From assembly GCA_051001975.1 (NCBI GenBank), contig JBPCMU010000013.1, positions 1 through 64,000 of the forward strand: DNA of 64,000 nt, in the 5' to 3' direction. Below the pieces are notes generated by a model that was not told the DNA's origin, ran no database searches, and saw nothing but the letters and a program-made list of their open reading frames with translations. This DNA is from DATAEG01 sp051001975 (GTDB taxonomy: Bacteria; Actinomycetota; Actinomycetes; Mycobacteriales; Jatrophihabitantaceae). The position numbers and the translations under genes are program-made. The first letter of the stretch is position 1, and every line of letters starts with the position of its first letter. Shown here piece by piece: positions 47,888-56,110 of the stretch.

Positions 47888-48643
47888 CTAAATGCGATGA
47901 CTACGAAGTCTCGCTGCTGCCAGGTCAGAAGTGCCCGCGGTGCCGACGAAGCACGCCATCGGCACCGAGAGAGTGAGGTCACCCACGTTCGTACTTTGCT
48001 CGTTCACGCAGTCACCGTATGAAACTGAACTGAACAAGATGTTGGGTGGATCCCAGGGGACGGGAGGGCCTACGTAGTCGGCAACCCCGACTGAGAACAC
48101 GGCGTCTTCGGGAGCCGTGAACGACTTCTCCGCGAAGTGCTCGGCAAGAAGCCATCCCCTGATCGCGCCCGTCAGATCCGGCGGGTTGCGGTGCCGAGTC
48201 CAGATCACGCGAGCGCCTGGCCGACACATGGCAGGTAGCTGCCGAATCACCTTCCGAACATCAGCGTCACTGATGTTCCCGAACACACCGGCCAGGATCA
48301 CGAGGTCTGCAGGCAGCGCACCCGTATACGCCGAGACGGCCCCGGCATCGGAGCACCTTACTTCGATGCGATGCAGTCCTGCCGCTGCGATCTGATCCTG
48401 GGCCTGCGAGCTGAGCCTGCCATCCCATTCGATCAAGACGCCGCTGACCCTGTCGCGGTCTTCGCGGTCGGCTAGTACTTGCAGTAGGTCTCTACCGTCA
48501 CCAGCACAGATACTCAACACAACTGGCTGAGCAGGAGCCTCCGTGTCCAGCCACGTGTCGATATGACTCTGAATGATGGCCAGCCGTCGCGAAAACGACG
48601 AGGCATTGTCCTGATAGGACTGATGCCACTCCTGCCAATCCAT
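47888..48643 (-). CDS. SAM-dependent methyltransferase
   Basis: The 251-aa product from the ATG at 48643 has a strong AAGGAGG upstream. The Rossmann SAM motif VLSICAGDGRDLLQVL is at about 43-57; acidic residue in VLIEWDG is motif II; LPADLVILAGVFGNISDADV is the later motif region. The family covers small-molecule and nucleic-acid methyltransferases; the substrate is not evident. It is divergent from the MFS gene, with a shared operator-like sequence between them. Confidence 0.8.
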   Translation of the reverse strand: MDWQEWHQSYQDNASSFSRRLAIIQSHIDTWLDTEAPAQPVVLSICAGDGRDLLQVLADREDRDRVSGVLIEWDGRLSSQAQDQIAAAGLHRIEVRCSDAGAVSAYTGALPADLVILAGVFGNISDADVRKVIRQLPAMCRPGARVIWTRHRNPPDLTGAIRGWLLAEHFAEKSFTAPEDAVFSVGVADYVGPPVPWDPPNILFSSVSYGDCVNEQSTNVGDLTLSVPMACFVGTAGTSDLAAARLRSHRI

Positions 48644-48678
48644 ACCCGCCTCCTTTCCCGTTGAGTATGACCATACAT

Positions 48679-48707
48679 CGAACCGGATGGTTCCGTTCCG
48701 ATTCCTG
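48679..48707. promoter_or_regulatory. Shared operator, copy 1 (methyltransferase/MFS)
   Basis: The 29-bp top-strand sequence starting CGAACCGGATGG is identical at 26 of 29 positions to the reverse strand of 50819-50847. It lies 36 bp upstream of the methyltransferase start and 82 bp upstream of the MFS start. A TAGTGT -10-like hexamer follows at 48709-48714 toward MFS, and CATACT (reverse of 48664-48669) points toward the methyltransferase. Confidence 0.7.
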
Positions 48708-48788
48708 CTAGTGTCTGCCCGCCGCACCAGAGGCGACACCGATATGGATGGCCCGCGGCCGACCAGGGCCTAGATGAGGGAGACGAGT

Positions 48789-49952
48789 ATGGCGGGCGGC
48801 CGAGGGTCACCCTCCGTACGAACCAGCAGAATCATGCTCGCTTGGCTGTTTCTCGGGACCTTTGCAGTTGGCAGCGGCGAGCTTCTGGTGGCCGGTCTGC
48901 TCAATCTAATCTCCGGCGACCTTCGAGTCTCGGTACCCGCAGCCGGTTTACTTGTAACTGCGAACGCGGTGGGGCTGGCGGTCGGGGGGCCTATCCTTAC
49001 GGTGCTGACGCTCGGCGTCAGGAAGCGGCGGCTACTGGCCTGTGCGCTTGCGGCGTACCTCCTCGCAAACCTCACCCCAGTCCTCATTCCGAACTACCAG
49101 CTGTTCCTTGGCGCCCGCGTATTTGGTGGGGCCGTCCAGGGCTTGTTTGTCGCTGCTGCGTTCGGTGCTGCAGCCGACCACGTGGCGCCGGAGCGCAGAG
49201 GACGAGCCGTTGCCGTGATCCTGACGGGGTTCACGATCGCGGCGACAGTGGGTGTGCCAGCGGGCACACTGGCGGGTCAAGCAGTCGGCTGGCGGGGCTC
49301 CTTCACAATCGTCGTCGTCCTGACGGCGCTGGTGTTGCTCGCAGCTCCGATGATGCTGCCGACACTCGAGGCCTCAAAACGAACCGCCGGCCATGTCAAA
49401 GATGCCTTCGCGCCAAAGGTGCTCGCATTGCTCGGACTCGTAGTGCTCATCTTCGCCGCAGTCAGTTCAGTCCTGACGTACATCGTGCCGCTGCTGCGCA
49501 ACGTCACGGGTGTCTCGGCGTCGACTGTCAGCGTATTTCTCTTCGTTTACGGGGTCGCGAGCGCTGTGGGGTCAATCGGAGGGGGGCGCTTGGCCGACGC
49601 CAACTCATCTCGGACCTGCATGGTCGGAACTGTCGGCCTCACAGTCTCACTGGGTGCGCTGTACGCGTCGCGAGCGATCCCGACGCTGGTTTTGCTAGCA
49701 ATCCTGGCGTGGGGCCTGTTCGCATTCGGTATGGGCCCTGCCCTGCAATACCGGGTCATCGGTTTGGCCGGCGCAGCGAAGGACCTCGCTGCTGCGCTTC
49801 CCGCGTCGGCTGCGAATTCGGGGATCGCCATCGGCTCGGCGGTGGGCGGTGCAGCGATCGCCGCACTCGACACGAGTGCAGCAATCGCTGCCGGCCTCAG
49901 TTTCGCAGCACTCGCCGTCTGCTCGGCATGGATGACGAAAGGCCTTGAGTGA
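48789..49952 (+). CDS. MFS transporter (DHA1-type efflux)
   Basis: The 387-aa product is from the ATG at 48789 with GAGGGAGAC upstream; an ATG at 48774 is in frame. About 12 membrane spans. Features include the DHA1 pattern GTFAVGSGELLVAGLL near span 1, ARVFGGAVQGLFVAAAFGAAADHV in span 4, and the motif VILTGFTIAATVGVPAGTLAGQAVGWRGSF in span 5. It resembles sugar-efflux and chloramphenicol-type exporters. Probably controlled by the TetR at 50867. Confidence 0.85.
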   Translation: MAGGRGSPSVRTSRIMLAWLFLGTFAVGSGELLVAGLLNLISGDLRVSVPAAGLLVTANAVGLAVGGPILTVLTLGVRKRRLLACALAAYLLANLTPVLIPNYQLFLGARVFGGAVQGLFVAAAFGAAADHVAPERRGRAVAVILTGFTIAATVGVPAGTLAGQAVGWRGSFTIVVVLTALVLLAAPMMLPTLEASKRTAGHVKDAFAPKVLALLGLVVLIFAAVSSVLTYIVPLLRNVTGVSASTVSVFLFVYGVASAVGSIGGGRLADANSSRTCMVGTVGLTVSLGALYASRAIPTLVLLAILAWGLFAFGMGPALQYRVIGLAGAAKDLAAALPASAANSGIAIGSAVGGAAIAALDTSAAIAAGLSFAALAVCSAWMTKGLE

Positions 49953-49964
49953 CGGTGCTGACTG

Positions 49965-50774
49965 CTACTTCGAGGACTCAGGAGGGATCTCGGAGAGGTG
50001 CTGCGTCACTGCGCCGGCCAGAGCCTCAGCCGACGGATTGTGGTCCTGGCCCGGCAGGATGCCACGCTGCGCGCGCGGCAGTGCCGCTGCCAGCCGATCG
50101 GCCGCGGCGGCAAGCCCGGGTGAACTGTTCCCACCCGAGTAGATGCTCACCGGAACAGCTACTTCTGACCATCGAGCGGCCCAATCGGAGTCGGTGTTGA
50201 CATCGTCCAGAGCCGAGAAGTCATAGACCAGGGTGGGGGCCGCCGAACACATTCCTGGCCACATCGGCGAGTGCGCCATTCCGTCCACGGCTTGAGCTGG
50301 GACTCCGACGATGTCGACGATGTTGTAGCGCATCGCGCCGTCATAGTCACCCCGCTCAAGGAAGCTCTTGATGACTTCGATTTGGCCGGCCTTGCCGGAA
50401 CCTGGGAAGAACGGCGGTTCGTACAAAACTAGGCCGGTCAGGCCGATCCCGGCCAGTGCTGCCTGGAGGCCCAGCGTCGCACCGGAGGAACTGGTGTACA
50501 CGGTGGCCGAACCCCCGGCAGCTGCGATCAGCGCCGCAAGATCCTCGACTTCCCTCTGGAGCGTCCAGGGTTGCGTGTCTCCCGATCGGCCCCGGCCGCG
50601 ACGGTCGAAGTCGATCGCGGTGTACCCGTCGGCCGCGAGCAGACGAGCCGCCTCTGTCGTGCGCTGGTCGATTGCCCGATGCTGAACCGCACCGCCCACG
50701 AGGATGACGGCGGGACCGTCCCCGTATGCGTCGAAGTCGATTGGGGTGCCGTCGACCGATGTCACGGTGGTCAT
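49965..50774 (-). CDS. Alpha/beta hydrolase
   Basis: The 269-aa product is from the ATG at 50774; the frame is open to 50903. DFDRRGRGRSGDTQPW is typical of alpha/beta hydrolases. The nucleophile elbow reads YTSSSGAT, with SxSxG in place of GxSxG. A C-terminal LPGQDHNPSAEAL supplies the histidine. It ends 12 bp from the convergent MFS gene and is divergent from the TetR gene. Substrate unknown; context suggests detoxification. Confidence 0.82.
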   Translation of the reverse strand: MTTVTSVDGTPIDFDAYGDGPAVILVGGAVQHRAIDQRTTEAARLLAADGYTAIDFDRRGRGRSGDTQPWTLQREVEDLAALIAAAGGSATVYTSSSGATLGLQAALAGIGLTGLVLYEPPFFPGSGKAGQIEVIKSFLERGDYDGAMRYNIVDIVGVPAQAVDGMAHSPMWPGMCSAAPTLVYDFSALDDVNTDSDWAARWSEVAVPVSIYSGGNSSPGLAAAADRLAAALPRAQRGILPGQDHNPSAEALAGAVTQHLSEIPPESSK

Positions 50775-50818
50775 GTGCTCTGTCCCTTCCCTCGCGTGTG
50801 CTGTGGTGGCGTACCCTA

Positions 50819-50847
50819 CATGAATCGGAACGGATTCATCCGGTTCG
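50819..50847. promoter_or_regulatory. Shared operator, copy 2 (hydrolase/TetR)
   Basis: The reverse strand (CGAACCGGATGAATCCGTTC...) matches 48679-48707 at 26 of 29 positions. It contains the dyad CGGAT-GA-ATCCG. It lies 20 bp before the TetR start and 45 bp before the hydrolase start, an ideal place for repression of both. Confidence 0.72.
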
Positions 50848-50866
50848 CCTCTGTTAGTGTTCTCCC

Positions 50867-51562
50867 ATGCCAGCGAAGGGAGCGGCCCCCCGCTCCCCCC
50901 CACTCAGAGGGCGACAAGCAGAGGCTGCAGTACACGACATCGCGATCATGGACGCCGCGTTCACCACCTTGACCAGTAATCCGCGGGCCACGATGGCCGA
51001 GATCGCAGAACTGGCCGGCGTAGGCGTCGCATCGCTCTACCGGAGATACCCCACGCGCCAGGAGCTTGCCCATCAACTCTGTCTACGAGCTATGGACTCG
51101 ATTTCGGCAGCCGCCGATGCATGCCGTCTCCAGCTCAAGGACCCCGCTACCGAGCCGTGGCCGGAGTTCCTCGGATTCATCACGGCCGCGATCGCGGCTG
51201 GCGCCGGAGCGATGCGGGCCCTGGCTGGGACCTTCGACGCGGGCCCGGACCTCTCCCGCGCGGCAGCACAGATGAACAAAGCCATTCAGCAGGTCGTTCG
51301 CCTGGCTCAGCGACGCGGCGCCGTGCGAGAAGACGTCACCGCCGCCGATATCACCCAGTTCTTCGAGATGCTGCGGGCCATTCGGGCAGGCACTCCGCAG
51401 CGAAGCGATGAACTTCGCCAGCGCTACCTTCTACTGTTTAGTGGAGCGTTGCGAACGGTTCCGGTGCGCCATGAACTGACCGTCGCGGCTCCTCGTTGGC
51501 AGGAGGTCAGCGCGACTTGGAACAAGCCCGCAGCGACAGCGCCCGGTGCTTGGCCGACCTAG
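50867..51562 (+). CDS. TetR family regulator
   Basis: The 231-aa product has an N-terminal DNA-binding domain (about 20-70): AIMDAAFTTLTSNPRATMAEIAELAGVGVASLYRRYPTRQELA. The C-terminal ligand domain includes a TetR_C-like AGAGAMRALAGTFDAGPDLSRAAAQM segment. The start overlaps the promoter region closely. It is predicted to bind the two matching operators at 50819-50847 and 48679-48707, giving control over its own gene, the hydrolase, the MFS exporter and the methyltransferase. Confidence 0.88.
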   Translation: MPAKGAAPRSPPLRGRQAEAAVHDIAIMDAAFTTLTSNPRATMAEIAELAGVGVASLYRRYPTRQELAHQLCLRAMDSISAAADACRLQLKDPATEPWPEFLGFITAAIAAGAGAMRALAGTFDAGPDLSRAAAQMNKAIQQVVRLAQRRGAVREDVTAADITQFFEMLRAIRAGTPQRSDELRQRYLLLFSGALRTVPVRHELTVAAPRWQEVSATWNKPAATAPGAWPT

Positions 51563-51913
51563 GCCACCACGTACTGGCTGGTCCGACGACAGCGAAACCT
51601 GACAGACCTGAAACCAACGCCAGGGAGCACCAGGCCCACCAAGGAGCCTGTAGTCGACTGGCTTGAGCGGCGCGATCGTTAACAGAAGCTCTATACCGTA
51701 GACCGTGAAGAGCGACTCGCGGTCATCGCCGTCGGTTACCCGGCGAGTGAGGCCAAGCGCCCGCCCACGGTAGTTGAGGTCCCCGGAGAGGCGGGAAATT
51801 CGCCGGTGGACCACTCATCAATCGAGCGGCCGAGCATCGAACCGTGCCCGCTCGCGAACGACTGCAGCCAGTGACGCGGCAGGTGATCGGCAATCAGCGA
51901 TGACGGGCCAAGT
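51563..51913. other. Intergenic, no supported gene
   Basis: Reverse frames are open here, one running into the TetR 3' end, but they have no recognisable domain and no ribosome-binding site. No promoter or repeat was found apart from the inverted repeat that follows at 51914. Confidence 0.5.
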
Positions 51914-51937
51914 ACGGTTCGGCTGGCGCCGAACCGT
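51914..51937. promoter_or_regulatory. Inverted repeat before the DinB-like gene
   Basis: Perfect 10-bp arms ACGGTTCGGC and GCCGAACCGT with a 4-bp loop, 21 bp upstream of the ATG at 51959. Its place close to the start suggests an operator or 5' leader hairpin. Confidence 0.5.
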
Positions 51938-51958
51938 TCCGCGCTTAACCTCCGAGCT

Positions 51959-52459
51959 ATGACGACGCCATCTGAGCGCGATGCTCCCGAAACCGATGAC
52001 AGAGATCCTGCCAAAATCATTCCAGACGCCGTTCAGGAGGTCACCCGTCTCGCGGCCACCTGGCTTGCATGGGATGGAATCGGCCGGTACGGCGACGGCA
52101 ATGTATGGACTCCGCACAAGGCGCTCCGCCGTGTGAACGACCACCTGCTCGATCACCTCGCCGAAATCGAAGCCGTGCTTGCCGGAGTCCCTTCGATACC
52201 CGACACCTGGCACGGAAGGACACTGACGCTGGATTCGGACTGGGCGCGTTTCACTGAGGCCGACCTCGACGAATGGAGCAGCAGGCTGAACCGCTTCGCA
52301 TCGCTCTACCGAATCCGGGTCGGGGCGCTCTCCTCAGCTGCGCTCGATCTGCCACGGCCCGACTCCTGGACTATCCGACAGATCATTCATCACGTATCGA
52401 ACGTCGTCTACTACGCCCATCAACTCGGCGACCTGACAGCTGGCACGGTCCCAGTTTGA
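51959..52459 (+). CDS. DinB-like superfamily protein (hypothetical)
   Basis: The 166-aa product has two helical motifs typical of DinB/YfiT-like four-helix bundles: WTPHKALRRVNDHLLDHLAEIEAVL (about 50-74) and DSWTIRQIIHHVSNVVYYAHQLG (about 137-159). The second keeps IxHH, which in this fold contributes metal-binding histidines. Function unknown; some relatives are thiol-transferases. Confidence 0.7.
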   Translation: MTTPSERDAPETDDRDPAKIIPDAVQEVTRLAATWLAWDGIGRYGDGNVWTPHKALRRVNDHLLDHLAEIEAVLAGVPSIPDTWHGRTLTLDSDWARFTEADLDEWSSRLNRFASLYRIRVGALSSAALDLPRPDSWTIRQIIHHVSNVVYYAHQLGDLTAGTVPV

Positions 52460-52774
52460 ACGACGGCACTCGACACGAGCGAAGCGATCGAAGCGGTCCC
52501 GCCGATTCAGCTATCACCCGACAATGTCAGGCCGCGATCTCTTGGTGATACTCGGGGCCCCACTCGGACTGCTCCCTTTGGCACCCGGGCGGTCGCAAAA
52601 ATCGACCACGGCGCGCACCACTCACTCGTGCGCAATCTCGCTCGGGTGGGATCCCTACTTGACCAGCGACCACGTCGATCGCGGCCTGACTGCGAGGGAG
52701 CCTCACGCCGAATCTCGTCCGCCGTCATTGCAGCTGGCTCCCGCAACTCAGGCGGGTCGCATTCGTCCGGTTCG
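52460..52774. other. Intergenic, no supported gene
   Basis: Open frames exist on both strands but lack starts with ribosome-binding sites and known motifs. A stretch reading LGLLPFGTRAVAKIDHG on the plus strand could be remnant coding sequence. No terminator or promoter recognised. Confidence 0.45.
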
Positions 52775-53401
52775 TTAACCACGGTCGTTTGATGGTGTGG
52801 ATGTGATGGGGTCCCACGCTGCCATCGCACAGGTGACGATTTCTTCTAGAGTGGCGCGGTCTGCTCCATCGCGGGCCTGTAGCGAGAGGCCCTGCACGAC
52901 GGCGGTGTAGTAGCGGGCGATGGCGTCGATAGTGGCATCCGACGCGATGACATCACCCTCGGAGACGCCGCGAACGAGTCTTTCTCTGATGGCCGCGAGC
53001 ACTCCACGCCGTATGTCGGCCAGAAACTCGCGGACATCGTGGTTTTCGACTGCACCGGTTGGCGCCGCGAGGACCAGCATGCAGTAGTGCGGTGAGCCGT
53101 GACCGGTTATTTGATCTGCCGTCGCGCGCAGCATGGCATGGACGGCAGCCCGGGCGGTCGAGTGCTCGACCAGAGCGCGCCTGGGGGGCGCTCCGGCGGT
53201 CGTCCCGTAGAGCATCATGACCTGGCGAAAGAGGTCCGACTTGCTGCCGAAACAGGCGTAGATACTGGCCGAGGCGATCCCCATCGCCTCGGCCAGGTCG
53301 TTGAGCGACGTTCCCTCGTAACCCCGTTCCCAGAACACGTCCAGCGCTTGCCACAAGGCGATGTCGGGGTCGAACGTGCGCGGCCGACCGCGGGTAGCCA
53401 T
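52775..53401 (-). CDS. TetR family regulator (AcrR-like)
   Basis: The 208-aa product from the ATG at 53401 has a helix-turn-helix at about 10-55: TFDPDIALWQALDVFWERGYEGTSLNDLAEAMGIASASIYACFGSKSDLF. The C-terminal ligand domain includes SPHYCMLVLAAPTG. The N-terminal RGRPRTFD is typical of regulators of oxidoreductase genes. It is divergent from an oxidoreductase remnant and an SDR gene; two matching operator-like sites lie between. Confidence 0.9.
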   Translation of the reverse strand: MATRGRPRTFDPDIALWQALDVFWERGYEGTSLNDLAEAMGIASASIYACFGSKSDLFRQVMMLYGTTAGAPPRRALVEHSTARAAVHAMLRATADQITGHGSPHYCMLVLAAPTGAVENHDVREFLADIRRGVLAAIRERLVRGVSEGDVIASDATIDAIARYYTAVVQGLSLQARDGADRATLEEIVTCAMAAWDPITSTPSNDRG

Positions 53402-53418
53402 CGAAGTGTCTCCGTCGA

Positions 53419-53496
53419 TTGTTTGTCGATCGATCGAGTTTACGTTGACGTGGTCGGGTCGCAGGTGCCATGATTTATTTATCGATCGACAAACAA
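53419..53496. promoter_or_regulatory. Pair of TetR operator-like sites
   Basis: TTGTTTGTCGATCGAT at 53419-53434 and its exact reverse complement at 53481-53496, separated by 46 bp. Each copy is itself nearly palindromic around TCGATCGA, as in many TetR operators. One is next to the tetR start, the other before the rightward oxidoreductase fragment, so both divergent promoters could be covered. Confidence 0.72.
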
Positions 53497-53510
53497 GCGA
53501 ACGGGTTGGC

Positions 53511-53760
53511 ATGAATATCCCCAAGATGGCGCACCACCACGGCGCGAGGGTGACCGCGGTGGCTTCGCGGGACGAACACGAGGTCGCGCGAGCGCTCCGG
53601 GTCGGCCACGTCAGCGACTCCCGCGACACGGACATCGCGGCCCAGGTGATGCGCCGGACCGATGGCGCGGGCGTCGACCTGGTCCTGGAGTCGGTAGGTG
53701 GCGCACGCCGAAGTCGAAGCTCGAGCCACCGCTGGCAAACCTGCATTCATGCCATCAGCA
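53511..53760 (+). pseudogene. Remnant of a zinc-type quinone oxidoreductase
   Basis: The frame from ATG 53511 reads GARVTAVASRDEHEVARALRVGHVSD and RTDGAGVDLVLESVGG, the NADP-binding region of MDR-type dehydrogenases. It then shifts to another frame reading AHAEVEARATAGKPAFMP, like the C-terminus of such enzymes. The N-terminal catalytic domain and the part between are missing. It is an internally deleted, frameshifted gene. Confidence 0.65.
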
Positions 53761-53794
53761 AGACTTCCAACTCGCCGACGAACGGAGCTGCAAC

Positions 53795-54520
53795 GTGACT
53801 ATCGAGAACACGACGGTACTTGTTACCGGGGCCAACCGTGGCATAGGCAAAGCGCTGGTCGACGAAGCGGTCGCGCGGGGCGCAAAAGGGGTCTATGCCG
53901 GCACCCGCCAGCCCCTCACGCACCCCGATGCGCGAGTGACCCCGTTGATGTTAGATGTCACCGACCCCACCCAGATCCAAGCGGCCGTCAGCGGGGTCGA
54001 TTCCCTGGACGTTCTGATCAACAACGCCGGCATTATGCTGCCTGATGACCCGCTCAGCCCAGCAGTGCTTGATCGCCACCTGGCCGTGAACCTCTTCGGC
54101 TCTAGCGCCATGACCCATGCGTTCCTGCCCAAGCTGATCACCTCGCGTGGCGCTGTCATCAACCTGTTGTCGTGCGTCGCGCTCGCTCCGTTGCCAATGT
54201 TCACGTCCTACTCAATTTCAAAGGCGGCAGCGTTCTCCTTGACCAAGACGCTTCGAGCTGCCCACGCTTGGCAGGGCATCAGTTTTCACGCCGTTCTCGC
54301 AGGCCCGATCGACACCGACATGACAAGTGAACTCAAAATCCCCAAGACGTCCCCAGATGTTGTCGCGCGAGCCATCTTCGACGCGGTCGAGATCGGGGAA
54401 GAGGACATCTTCCCCGATCCCGGCACAGCAGCGTTGGCAGAGCTCTGGGCTGCTGGCGCTGACAAGACCCTCGAGCGCCAATTCGCGCAACTCTTGCGAG
54501 GAGACGCTGCCATCGCATGA
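53795..54520 (+). CDS. Short-chain dehydrogenase/reductase
   Basis: NAD(P)-dependent SDR of 241 aa, GTG start. Cofactor motif TGANRGIG is at about 11-18. NNAG follows (INNAGIM), then the Ser-Tyr-Lys triad with NLLSC and YSISK. It lies downstream of the oxidoreductase remnant and probably under the control of the neighbouring TetR. Substrate unknown. Confidence 0.9.
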   Translation: MTIENTTVLVTGANRGIGKALVDEAVARGAKGVYAGTRQPLTHPDARVTPLMLDVTDPTQIQAAVSGVDSLDVLINNAGIMLPDDPLSPAVLDRHLAVNLFGSSAMTHAFLPKLITSRGAVINLLSCVALAPLPMFTSYSISKAAAFSLTKTLRAAHAWQGISFHAVLAGPIDTDMTSELKIPKTSPDVVARAIFDAVEIGEEDIFPDPGTAALAELWAAGADKTLERQFAQLLRGDAAIA

Positions 54521-54837
54521 ACCGGAACACCACGGCCCATCATCGAGACCGACGGCGGGTCATCATGCCCACGCCACTGTGCGGTCGGGAAGTGTTTCCG
54601 CCGATGATCCACTCGCCGACCACGACGCGTGCCTCGAGCTCGGTGTGGACAGTTCTCCGTTGAGCAGTTCGTCGCGAACCGAAGCGTTGAAGCGTTCAGC
54701 GCCGAGCGCGGCTACTTGTCATCGCGCTGACGCTGCTGGCCGCGTCCGTGATCCCCGACATCGTCGTTGCCTTCTTCTGTCCGTGGTGTTGGCGGCTGCT
54801 GTCTGACGCCGCCAACCACGGCCGGTAATCGCCGCGT
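54521..54837. other. Intergenic, no supported gene
   Basis: No complete gene. A plus-strand stretch around 54715-54828 reads LLVIALTLLAASVIPDIVVAFF, like a membrane helix, and ends at a stop, but no start was found. It may be a gene remnant. Confidence 0.4.
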
Positions 54838-55416
54838 CTAGGTGATCGTCAGCTCCTGGCGCATTCCGTCGGCGTAATGATTGGGGAGGTTGCACACCAG
54901 CTCGTAACGACCCGGCGCCAAAGTCACGGTCACCCACCCCACAGATCCCGAGGTCAGGCCCGAACCCGCTCCGCTTGCACAGCTGCTGGACGCCTCACCG
55001 ACACTGCCGGTTTCGGAGACCTCCCCGTCTGATCCGACGACCCGCTGCCCAGCTGCCGCTCTGGGCGCAAGGGGGAGGATGACCAGCTCGTGGGTGCGCC
55101 AGCCGACGTTGGACACGATGAGGCTGATCGTGCCGGCCGGTTCGGTGGTGGGCGTCGCTTGCAGGCGCATCTGCGCCCCCATCGGTGCGATGCCGCTCAT
55201 CATCTGGGTCATGCCCATGTCGCCGAGATCCACCCTTACCGTCTGGCCCGGTAGCGAGGTCGGGGCCGAGCAGGTGAGGGCGGCGGAGTGGTATTGCGTA
55301 TCGCCGCCCATCATCGGCGAGGTCCCTGAACTGCTCGTTGAGTCGCAGCCAGCAAGTGCCATGCTCAACAGTGGGATGCCGATGAGCGGAATTCGCAACC
55401 GCGGCCGTCTGATCAT
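54838..55416 (-). CDS. Blue-copper (cupredoxin) lipoprotein
   Basis: The 192-aa product has a lipoprotein signal peptide (lipobox LAGC, Cys24), so it is anchored outside the membrane. The cupredoxin domain shows ligands H109 (WRTHEL), C175 (LVCNLP), H180 and M185 (YADGM), a type-1 copper site. A Met-rich loop (GDMGMTQMMSGIAPMGAQM) at about 66-83 could also bind copper. It probably serves in electron transfer or copper handling. It is divergent from the PadR gene. Confidence 0.82.
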   Translation of the reverse strand: MIRRPRLRIPLIGIPLLSMALAGCDSTSSSGTSPMMGGDTQYHSAALTCSAPTSLPGQTVRVDLGDMGMTQMMSGIAPMGAQMRLQATPTTEPAGTISLIVSNVGWRTHELVILPLAPRAAAGQRVVGSDGEVSETGSVGEASSSCASGAGSGLTSGSVGWVTVTLAPGRYELVCNLPNHYADGMRQELTIT

Positions 55417-55789
55417 TTCTGCATTTCATCATCGCGGAAGTGGTCCGGGCAGGGGCGAAGGTCACCTGCACCGCCACCCGATAGACCGGGAATCTCGCGG
55501 CGTCAGAGGCAGGTGTAGCGGGAAAGGGGCCAACGCACGACTTCAAGGAGTATTGGTAACTGTGCCCTCGCGACGCATCGTGCTCGCGCCCGCAGGCAGG
55601 CTAACCGCCCACCCCACCGGCAAACTCACCGCTCGCCGGCACCGGCGGCGGGCAGAGCGGCGATCCCAAGCTGGACCTCCGCGGCGGCCGGTTGTGGTTC
55701 ATCGGCGCCATCGCCCCGGGCCGGACCGTGCAAGCAACCCTGACGCTGCGTGCTATCGTTTCGCGTACTACGGGAAACGGAGTAACGAG
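55417..55789. other. Region between copper lipoprotein and padR
   Basis: No complete gene. A possible PadR operator is at 55757-55779 (CGTTTC / GAAACG arms, 11-bp spacer), 11 bp before the padR start. A plus-strand stretch around 55610-55770 reads PKLDLRGGRLWFIGAIAPG, like a secreted beta-sandwich repeat, but without start. Confidence 0.45.
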
Positions 55790-56110
55790 ATGGCGAGACG
55801 CAGGGACGAAGTGGCGTGGTCGGATCCAGCGCTTCTGATCTTGGGGAGTTTGGCATCGGGACCCAAACATGGGTACGCGATCGTGCAGGACACCGAGCAG
55901 ACAGTGGGGATCACACTGGGGCCGGGCACGTTGTATGCGGCGCTGGCTCGTCTGGAGGAACGCGGGCAGGTGCGGGCATTGCCAGGGGAGGATCGGCGTA
56001 GGCCCTATGAGATCACGGCAGCCGGGTCGGCCGTGCTGACCGAACGCCTGGAGGCGATGCGCAAGTTCGCCGTCCGCGGTCTGGCTCAGTTGCGAACGGC
56101 GCAGGCATGA
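55790..56110 (+). CDS. PadR family regulator (short form)
   Basis: A 106-aa winged-helix protein: WSDPALLILGSLASGPKHGYAIVQDTEQ, LGPGTLYAALARLEERGQV, RRRPYEITAAG wing. It lacks a long C-terminal domain, as in PadR-s2 proteins. It overlaps the next membrane protein by ATGA. It is first in a putative four-gene operon with an ABC exporter, so that exporter is its probable target. Confidence 0.88.
   Translation: MARRRDEVAWSDPALLILGSLASGPKHGYAIVQDTEQTVGITLGPGTLYAALARLEERGQVRALPGEDRRRPYEITAAGSAVLTERLEAMRKFAVRGLAQLRTAQA

Noticed and set aside
51431..51814. Minus-strand open frame of 127 codons behind the TetR gene
   Set aside because: It overlaps the TetR 3' end by over 130 bp, has no convincing ribosome-binding site, and shows no known domain. 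A real short gene cannot be excluded.
55600..55775. Plus-strand stretch reading PKLDLRGGRLWFIGAIAPG
   Set aside because: It resembles secreted beta-sandwich repeats, but a stop lies just upstream in the frame and no start exists; at most a gene remnant.
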